Below are positions 1-8,417 of a stretch of 23,065 nucleotides of DNA, in pieces (position 1 is the first letter of the stretch; each line of letters opens with the position of its first letter). The position numbers and the translations under genes are program-made. The stretch comes from Amphimedon queenslandica (lineage: Eukaryota > Porifera > Demospongiae > Haplosclerida > Niphatidae): assembly GCF_000090795.2 (NCBI RefSeq), contig NW_003546761.1, positions 16,539 to 39,603 on the forward strand, written 5' to 3'. The notes below the pieces were generated by a model, which was given only the letters and a program-made list of their open reading frames with translations, did no database searches and was not told the DNA's origin.

Positions 1-546
1 GGAGAGACTAAGAGGAAGAAACAAGGACCTCGTAAAGCACCCAAACCATCAATAAAGAGAACACAGACCCCATTCACACTGAAGACTGAGACAGGAGGGG
101 CTGGGGAGGCCAGTGGTAGTGTAATGGGGTATAATGATGAGAATAAGAGGAAGTCATCAGCCATTAGATCATATGAGGCTAATGTTTGGGTCAAAGAAGA
201 ACTGAGAAAAGTAAGTACATTATGAGCCAGTGTCCATTAACGTTACCTTCTCTTCAGTTAGTAGAACAAATCAAGTTAAATGGAAGGCACATTAATAGCA
301 ACAAGTACAGTATAACCTTTGGACACTTGATGGACAAAACTGATGGAATGTTTGAAGCAATACTGGGGACACTGCTGACTGCTAGGAGACACCAGGTAAG
401 AGGAGGAGGAGCGAGGGGAAAGGATTAACTGATTTCTGTTTGTGTAGATTGTTCATTTTGAAGGTGATGTACTGCTAAAGGGAGAACACGATTCATCAGT
501 TATAACATTACTTGATGATACTTTAACTTATAATAAAAAACAATAA
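1..546 (+). CDS. Costars-domain protein (ABRA/ABRACL-like), 3' part
   Basis: Three coding exons are visible: 1-210, 258-395 and 448-546 (stop TAA 544-546). The introns are 47 and 52 bp, both GT-AG. The frame is open at the left edge, so the N terminus is outside the window; 148 residues are seen. Residues 1-60 are Lys/Arg-rich and probably disordered. From residue 65 to the end the protein follows the Costars domain: a helix VKEELRKLVEQIK, then YSITFGHLMDKTDGMFEAIL, then a hydrophobic end IVHFEGDVLLKGEHD. In the family this domain is about 80 residues long and occurs in actin-linked proteins such as ABRACL and at the C terminus of ABRA/STARS. A basic extension before the domain favours an ABRA-like layout over stand-alone ABRACL. 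The actin role is inferred from the family. The gene ends 26 bp from the end of the opposite-strand UBE2G2 gene. Confidence 0.85.
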
Positions 547-572
547 ATAATAACAATGATATAATGTATACA

Positions 573-2842
573 CTAGGTCAGCCCTAAAGATTTCTTGACT
601 AATCCAGCTGCAATCTTATTGAACTGATCTCTGTTCTCCCTCCACATTTTCTAAAACACAATTAGAATCACTTATTATTATCAGTAGTAGTATTATTATT
701 ATTATTAAAGTATTATTATTGTTTATTTTATGAGTCAGAGAAGGTAATGCCAATAGCTATTAAGAGACCAGAAAGGCATTTATAAACAAAATTAAATAAA
801 TAAATAATAACAATTATAATCAAACAATAAACAATCCTTTATTACAAGTACATCATCACTGGTACATATAACTCAACATTATTACCATATTTGGTAAAAG
901 TGACATACATTATGTTCATTGACAACTTTAATTGTTCAATTATTCCCTCCAGTACATGAAAGGTACATCCAAACAGCTCCGAAATCACCCCAAGTTTTTA
1001 TTATATTTTCTGATACATATTGATGTACTTATGCTGTGTAGAAAGATTGAGCTGATTCAGACTTCAATTTTTCAAGTTACGGTCATTTTAAGAAAACATC
1101 AAAATTCTGAAAAGTATCCAAGGCTATAGCCCATGGTTTTTTCCAAAAAAAATGGCTCCAAAATCATCACAAATTTTTACTACATTTTCTTATAAATATT
1201 GACGCTCTTATGCTGCGTAGCTGATTCCGACTTCAATTTTTCAAGTTATAGCCATTTAAAAAATTCTTAATGTATATACATGTACACGTACATACAGTAG
1301 ATTGACTTACTGATGCATCAACGTTAGCTCCACTCTCATCATTCGGTTCTGAGGGAGAGGAGGTCAGTATACTACATGATTAGCCACACCCACTAACCTG
1401 CTAACATACTCACTACTGACAATAATATCTTCTCAATCGACTGAACTGGACTCCACCTCTCAGCAGCTGTTTCATAGCCCAATGGATCATCCCCTGGAGT
1501 GTGTAATATTGATATACAGACACGCCCATCTAAATACACTGGAGGGGGAGTGGCTAGCTGGGGGGGTTAGTGGGAGCTTACCGTTTGGATGAAATATTTC
1601 AGAAATGAATTTCATCTTTGGAGGATTGAGGGGGTAGTCCTGAGGGAAGACCAACTCAGCAGCAAACACTCCTCCATCAAACGGACTGTCCTCAGGACCT
1701 CTACATAATGTAAAAAAAACACTTTAATAATTATTAATTTATTTATTTATTTATTGACAGATTATTGTTTGTCCTTCTCACCCACACACACAATTCAAAA
1801 TTAATAGCTTGACTATAGAGGATATGCGTGCTAAGTATATTCATAGCTTTTTAGTACCGTATATCCAACCCACACAGTAAATTGGCCACCATCTTGGATG
1901 TCAAGTTTATTAAGAGTTCAATGGGGGAAAACACATTTTCTCGCCTTGCTACCTTCTTGAGGCCTTTTTCGGAAGCTTAGAAAGCATCCTGAGGATCTAA
2001 TGGGGTCTAGTAGTCACCTGAAAGATTGCTATCAAGAGATACAGAGCGGTTTCCTAGTACCAAGCCTTTTTCTATCATTTCTCCATTGCTGCCAATGGAA
2101 AGCTGACGTCCAACGAACTAATTTTTTTTCTTGAAAGTTATTACGGTATGCAATGAATATAGACCTTTCCCACCAATGCAGCGTTTAGCAATGAATATCA
2201 TTAACAAGCCGCCATTTCGTGGGATAGATGTACAGTGATGGATGGGCTAAAAGCACTATTTCTTTATTTTCTCCAAGAGAACTGCGAAAGCAAAAACCAA
2301 ATTGCAGTATGATAACTAAAATTATACAACAAATGTGCAACGAGCATTTCTGTGTGAACTAGAGCTTGCATTTAAAAGGAAAATGGGGAAAGTCACTTTT
2401 TGCCCATTCATCTCTGTACATCTATCCCACAACATGGCGGCTCGTTAATGATATTCATTGCTAAATGCTGCATTGGTGGGAAAGGTCTATATTTATTTTG
2501 CAATGAATATACTTAGCACGCATATCCTCTATTATTAATTTATTTATTGACGGATCATTGTTTCTCCTTCCCACCCACACACACAATTCAAAATTAATAG
2601 CTTGACTATTAATACACTATACACATCAATTATTAATGACTCCTCCCTAAATTAACCACACACAAGATACTAACGTTATCAGTGCCTCCCATTCAAAGAA
2701 GTTGTTGTCACTCTTAGGCCCAGCCACTATCCCCTCGGGTGGGTTGAGGGTCAGTTCTACACAAAAGAAGAGAATAAAAAGAAAGGAATTAAATAATGAG
2801 GTCACCTTTGTACTCTTGAATGAGCCTCTTCAGAGCAGCCAT
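573..2842 (-). CDS. UBE2G2: Ubiquitin-conjugating enzyme E2 G2
   Basis: Six coding exons on the minus strand, in reading order: 2842-2806, 2756-2675, 1700-1582, 1538-1398, 1348-1311 and 650-573. They total 495 bases, or 164 residues; human UBE2G2 has 165. All introns are GT-AG; three are only 43-49 bp. The protein starts [20 protein letters not shown]. It has the HPN motif at residues 77-79, the catalytic Cys87 in DGRVCIS, and the extra acidic loop near residues 92-104 ([11 protein letters not shown]) that marks the G2/Cdc34-like E2s. It ends in a C-terminal helix finishing KKSLGLT. Family role: E2 for Lys48-linked chains in ER-associated degradation, working with gp78- or HRD1-type ligases. 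Intron 2 (1701-2674) carries a foldback element, and the last intron (651-1310) carries the dispersed core repeat. The gene shares a divergent promoter with NSMCE4. Confidence 0.95.
651..1310 (-). other. Last intron of UBE2G2 with dispersed repeat
   Basis: A 660-bp intron with no coding signal. It holds a short (ATT)n run near 693-713. The dispersed core repeat occupies about 957-1265, as nearly two tandem units in plus orientation. Palindromic ACATGTAC-type sequence occurs near 1280. Confidence 0.7.
957..1265 (+). repeat. Dispersed intron repeat, copy 1 (about two units)
   Basis: Each unit contains a core resembling TTACATTTTCTGATACATAT, then TGATGTACTTATGCTGTGTAG, then GAGCTGATTCNGACTT and TTTTTCAAGTTA. 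This is followed by TTAAGAAAACATC, GGCTATAGCCCATGG and a T-rich run. Closely similar units occur at 10535-10910 (same orientation) and 16995-17435 (opposite orientation). Confidence 0.8.
1730..2609. mobile_element. Foldback (MITE-like) element flanked by direct repeats
   Basis: The element spans 1817-2530 (714 bp) inside UBE2G2 intron 2. Its ends are a perfect 28-bp inverted repeat: 1817-1844 (AGAGGATATGCGTGCTAAGT onward) and 2503-2530. Inside is a longer, imperfect inverted repeat of about 90 bp, roughly 2158-2252 against 2400-2492, including GACCTTTCCCACCAATGCAG and a region around GCCGCCAT. The element is flanked by a direct repeat of about 80 bp with a few differences (1730-1816 and 2531-2609, both ending GCTTGACTAT). 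No transposase frame is present, so it is non-autonomous. The long flanking repeats are not a normal target-site duplication. Confidence 0.75.
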
Positions 2843-2966
2843 CTTTACCTGAAGGACACACCTACTGCTGATCTGGCACGTGCATGTGACCACGTGGTTA
2901 GGAGCAACAAAATTAATTACAAGAAGAAGGCTCAGACTGTATTTGTCAGTATCACATTTTAACAAA
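2843..2966. promoter_or_regulatory. Divergent promoter between UBE2G2 and NSMCE4
   Basis: Only 124 bp separate the two start codons, so both 5' UTRs and the shared promoter must lie here or overlap the genes. No TATA box is evident on either strand. A CACGTG-containing stretch (GACCACGTGGTTAG, about 2888-2901) resembles an E-box (bHLH or USF/MYC type). Both start codons lie in an A-rich AAGATGGC/AAAATGGC context. Confidence 0.6.
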
Positions 2967-4482
<1,516 letters not shown>

Positions 4483-4551
4483 TCACCTCCTCCAATACAT
4501 TAACTGACATTGATCGTCTGCTGTAACTGACTCAGTCATTTAATCACTTCA

Positions 4552-4557
4552 TTTATT
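4552..4557 (-). terminator. Polyadenylation signal of RCE1 (AATAAA)
   Basis: TTTATT on the plus strand reads AATAAA on the minus strand, 50 bases past the RCE1 stop. It lies within the 124-bp gap to the convergent NSMCE4 stop. Confidence 0.5.
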
Positions 4558-4606
4558 ACAAAAAATATTTACATCATCTGATCATCATACAAAAATAATA
4601 ATAATA

Positions 4607-5419
4607 TCAATTATAGTAAACTGGATTAGTTAGTTTCGGTAGAAAATAAATAAATCCAGCTAGTCCAGCAACATAAGCTACACTGACCAGATACCTGTAC
4701 TTGTGCTGTCGTAGACCAATAAAGTTTGGTAGTCCCAATACATTACACAATGAGTGAGACAAGACGGGAGTGACCAGGTGACCTGTTCTAATGAATAAAT
4801 AGGAACTGAACATTCCAAATAAGGAGGTGTATGTTGTTTGAAATAAAGCATTAATTATTCCTAACAGTAGGGGCTCCCCCTCATGAAGGTAGCGACCAAT
4901 GAGGTGATGGATGTGAGCCAGTCCAAAGAACAAAGGTCCAATGATGATAGTCCAGGAGGACTGGAGGTGAGGGAGGAGTAGGGGGACCATACAACCCCTA
5001 AAGACTACCTCTTCTGCTAACGGAGCCACCACATAATTGCGTAATATGATATCGGGTCTTTCATCAGCTAAAGGGTTAACCAGACCCTCTGATGTGAGGG
5101 TCTGGAGTATCGGTCCAGCATACAGGAGTGGTATCAGTATAAAGGGAATCGTAACTGAGCGGAGGAGACCCTCTGTTTTGATCCCGAGGAGTTGGAGGAG
5201 AGTTGGAAGAGGAGGATACCCTGCCAGAACATAGAGGAGGAGAGGGGAGGCAATGGTTACCATGGTTACTGCAGTGATCCTTCTCTTGACTGTCAGTGGG
5301 TGATCACGTGATCTCCCTCCATCAGCAAGGTAGAGACTGAGAACAAAGGAACCAGCCAAACCGAAACAGGCCAAGAGAGAAGAGGAGAGGGAGAGAGAGG
5401 AGAGAGACACAGCAGGCAT
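4607..5419 (-). CDS. RCE1: CAAX prenyl protease 2 (RCE1), intronless
   Basis: A single uninterrupted frame of 270 residues. It is a hydrophobic, multi-pass ER membrane protein with 7-8 likely segments, of the ABI/CPBP glutamic-protease family. Key motifs: NYVVAPLAEEVVFRGCM with Glu136-Glu137 and Arg141; GPLFFGLAHIHH with His169 and His172; FIRTGHLVTPVLSHSLCN with His222 and Asn226. These correspond to the residues known to be essential in human and yeast RCE1. The enzyme removes the last three residues of prenylated CAAX proteins such as Ras. Human RCE1 is about 329 residues, so this one is shorter, mainly at the N terminus. It is the only intronless gene here, which may mean intron loss or an old retrocopy. 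It converges with NSMCE4 and diverges from the CXorf58-like gene. Confidence 0.95.
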   Translation of the reverse strand: MPAVSLSSLSLSSSLLACFGLAGSFVLSLYLADGGRSRDHPLTVKRRITAVTMVTIASPLLLYVLAGYPPLPTLLQLLGIKTEGLLRSVTIPFILIPLLYAGPILQTLTSEGLVNPLADERPDIILRNYVVAPLAEEVVFRGCMVPLLLPHLQSSWTIIIGPLFFGLAHIHHLIGRYLHEGEPLLLGIINALFQTTYTSLFGMFSSYLFIRTGHLVTPVLSHSLCNVLGLPNFIGLRQHKYRYLVSVAYVAGLAGFIYFLPKLTNPVYYN

Positions 5420-5520
5420 TATGACACCAGTTTACACCTAATAATTAATCAATTAATTATTGAGCCACACCCACTTTAATTTTTAACCTATTATGGTTGT
5501 CATGGTAACAGACATACAAG
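5420..5520. promoter_or_regulatory. Divergent promoter between RCE1 and CXorf58-like gene
   Basis: A gap of 101 bp between start codons. It contains AT-rich TTAATTAA-type sequence, a GAGCCACACCCACTT box (CACCC/KLF-like) near 5462, and an X-box at 5496-5509. No TATA box is obvious. Confidence 0.6.
5496..5509. promoter_or_regulatory. X-box (RFX site) just before the CXorf58-like start
   Basis: GTTGTCATGGTAAC matches the ciliary X-box consensus GTTRCY-nn-RGYAAC closely, with one mismatch in the left half (T for C). It ends 11 bases before the ATG at 5521. RFX factors drive ciliary genes in many animals. Confidence 0.65.
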
Positions 5521-6928
5521 ATGGCTGATTCAAGAGAGTAAGTATTTTTGGTCTGATTGTTTGGTTTATCTATTGATGGCAGACAGTCAGCAGCAGCAAC
5601 CATTGAAAGGACCTGGCTCAGCTATAAAGACAGGCAACTTTTCAAGACAATCAAATACGCCATTTGCTCCTCAGTAAGAGAAAGAGAGCGGAATATAGGA
5701 ACAGTCCTTTCATTCCAACTCTAGGAACACTCGCTGACTCATGAGGTGCTCCGTAAACTGAGCCCAAGGGAAAGCTCACTACTGAAAGATCCTTCACTGA
5801 CCACTAAAGTGAAGTTCAGGTATTGATCCAAAGCAGGGGCTGCCTTTTATTAATGATTGATGGTCACTGCCTCTGCTTTAGGTTGGATGGTACAAGATGG
5901 CCTCCATTCATTGTTTTTAAGATATTCTCAAAGTCACAATCAGTTTGTTATATAAGTGGAAAGAACATGCTAAGACCATCAACTGAAGTAAGCCATCAAC
6001 CAACCAACCAGCCAATGAAGTGAATGAATGAATGGATTATATTCTTAATGTCTCTACCCTATAGGCAGCAGAAGATGCTAGACAGCTGATGGGTAATCGT
6101 GTCTACTTCAATCAGTTTCTATCAGACACTTACACTCACCACCAACTGTCAATCACTGACATACATGATATTGGAACTGTCAAGGACTACATGAAAGTAC
6201 ATCATCATATGACATCACATTACATCACATTACATCATCCCTCTACAGTATGCTGCTAACCTTGATGAGACCCCAGCAGTCCATGGAGGAAAGGAGAATT
6301 ACTGGAGGAGACTGGAACTGGAAAGTGAATGAATTATTATCACTAATGATACTGTACTATTATACATTAATTTTATTGGACACAGACTTACCGAGAGTGG
6401 AGCTATCCTCAGTCCACACTAAGTACTGGAGTGTAGCTGATAGACCAGTGAGCGCTTCAAGCACTGAACCACTGTCCACCAGTTCATCATCATACCTATC
6501 AACACCAGTGAGGAGTGAATCAGTGTAAGAGCACTACCTGTACTGTAGTGGGTTTCTCCAGTAAAGATTATTATTATCATGATTATTATTTAGTAGCAGG
6601 AGACAGACGACCACTCCAACTAGTGCCAGTAGTTTGGAGAGAGCCAGGGGATCAAGACTAGCTATGAAGAGGGTTAACAAAATGAGACAATCCTTCACCA
6701 ATGGACACACACCAACAAAGGAACAAGTACATTATCCACTTTTATTATCCTGAATGCCTAAAGTACATGTACATGTACCAAGCATGTATATGTGTACATT
6801 GTATGTTAATTGGTGGCCACCCACAGGTTGAAGATGATGATACATTACTGGAGGAGGAAGATGATGTAGAAATAATGGAATTATTTCAATGGACACAGGA
6901 CCTTTCACTGGAAGAACTCAACAATTAA
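5521..6928 (+). CDS. CXorf58-family protein with IQ-like helix
   Basis: Nine exons: 5521-5537, 5583-5673, 5725-5819, 5882-5987, 6065-6196, 6249-6324, 6386-6524, 6600-6726 and 6827-6928. They total 885 bases, or 294 residues. Residues 12-26 (TIERTWLSYKDRQLF) form an IQ-like helix that could bind calmodulin. Then come HEVLRKLSPRESSLLKDPS, VKFRLDGTRWPPFIVFKIF, SGKNMLRPSTEAAEDARQLM and ENYWRRLELENLPR. From memory these run parallel to human CXorf58, a testis-expressed protein of unknown function. The C-terminal third is Ser/Thr-rich and then acidic (EDDDTLLEEEDDVE), and diverges. Exon 8 is preceded by three tandem AG acceptors. An X-box lies just upstream, which fits a ciliary or flagellar role; that role is an inference. 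Confidence 0.8.
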
Positions 6929-6957
6929 TCCGGCAATTATTTTCATTAATTTTTTAT

Positions 6958-6963
6958 AATAAA
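6958..6963 (+). terminator. Polyadenylation signal of CXorf58-like gene
   Basis: AATAAA starts 30 bases after the stop. On the opposite strand, TTTATT at 7013-7018 gives an AATAAA for TM9SF2. The two 3' UTRs therefore end inside a 164-bp convergent gap and may overlap. Confidence 0.55.
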
Positions 6964-7092
6964 ACATACTCAAGCAGGAGACTTTCACAGTAATAATAAT
7001 AATTATTAATTTTTTATTCAAAACCCAACGACCTATAGTTAGTGTATGTGAGTACAGCAATCATTAATGTATAGTAACATGAGCTGGTTCAA

Positions 7093-8380
7093 TCAATCAA
7101 TCTTCACTATTGTGTATATCTTCCATACAAACCAGAAACAAGCAGTGAAACCAATCGTACCTAGTTAATAAAATAAATACAAGTATTTTATTACAGAATG
7201 TGTACAGTGCATGTACTATATATAGTTTGAAGGTGTGAGAGAGCCACGTACCAGTAAATATGAAGAACAAAAAGACGATGATTGAAGTGTAGCCAAAGAA
7301 GAGAAGCATACTCAATGATCCTGTGATCTGAGCCTTGAAGAAATAATGGACACTGAACAATAGGAAATAAAAAGAAGTAGTCCCAGTAGAAAAGAAAGAC
7401 CTCCACCACCAGCGATAGTCCTCAGTACAAAGGTGAAAGTAACACAATAAGATACTGGTCTCAGCACAGACCACTAGGAGTATGAGGTAAGCCAGAGAGA
7501 CAAAACCAAACATGTAATACATCTGACCAGTCCTTCATATAATGAGGGGGAGGGTTGAGGTAATGCATGAATGCATAATGTATTTACCAGAGGCTGTTGA
7601 TGATGTAGAATAACTGGATGAATATACAGCCAAAGGGTAGTATCCCTCCCATCAGTGAGCTGGGGAGAGGGTGGGACAGCCAGTTCTGGATTGGGATCTC
7701 TCTAGGGATCTGATTGGTCTTCACTGGAGGACTAGCAGGCTATGGAAATAAAATAATAAATTAATAATAATAATTAATAGTGTGAGCATGTACATCAGGA
7801 AATGTGAAAAAATGGAGAAAACTCAACTTTTCATTACTGGAAATCGTGGCAAAATTTGGTTCAAGATCATGCACTATAGTACAGGGACTTCTGTCAGATT
7901 TTAGAGCAACTTTAAAAAATCATAAGATTGATCGGAAATAGCTCAAACTTTCTACACAACATCAGTACATGTACATGAATTGATTAAACATAATTATTTC
8001 ATAACTTACAACTCTCCTAAACCCGAGGAATGACCCAATGAATGTGAGTGGTAGTGATATACCAAACCAGAGGCAGAGGAGTGCCAGTAGTGTAGTGAAA
8101 GGAATAGCAGCACTGGACTTAGCTCCCCAAAGGAAGAGGTTCAACACAAAGAATATAGCAAAGACGACACCAGGGACAAGGAGGGCACTCATCAGGACAT
8201 TGGTCTTCCATCGCAACCCACCCATGACTGTAGAGAGGAGAGAATAACCAGCAATATAAAATGAATATGATTAAATCAGATCAATATGCATGGAGTACAC
8301 TTACAGGTACAGTAACTTACATTTGTATAGTCGTGCTGATACATAGCCAGCAACAGCTCCAAAGAATACAAACAATATCT

Positions 8381-8417
<37 letters not shown>

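Noticed and set aside
5255..5268. X-box-like GTTACCATGGTTAC
   Set aside because: Lies inside RCE1 coding sequence and its right half departs from RGYAAC; explained by the codons for VTMVT.
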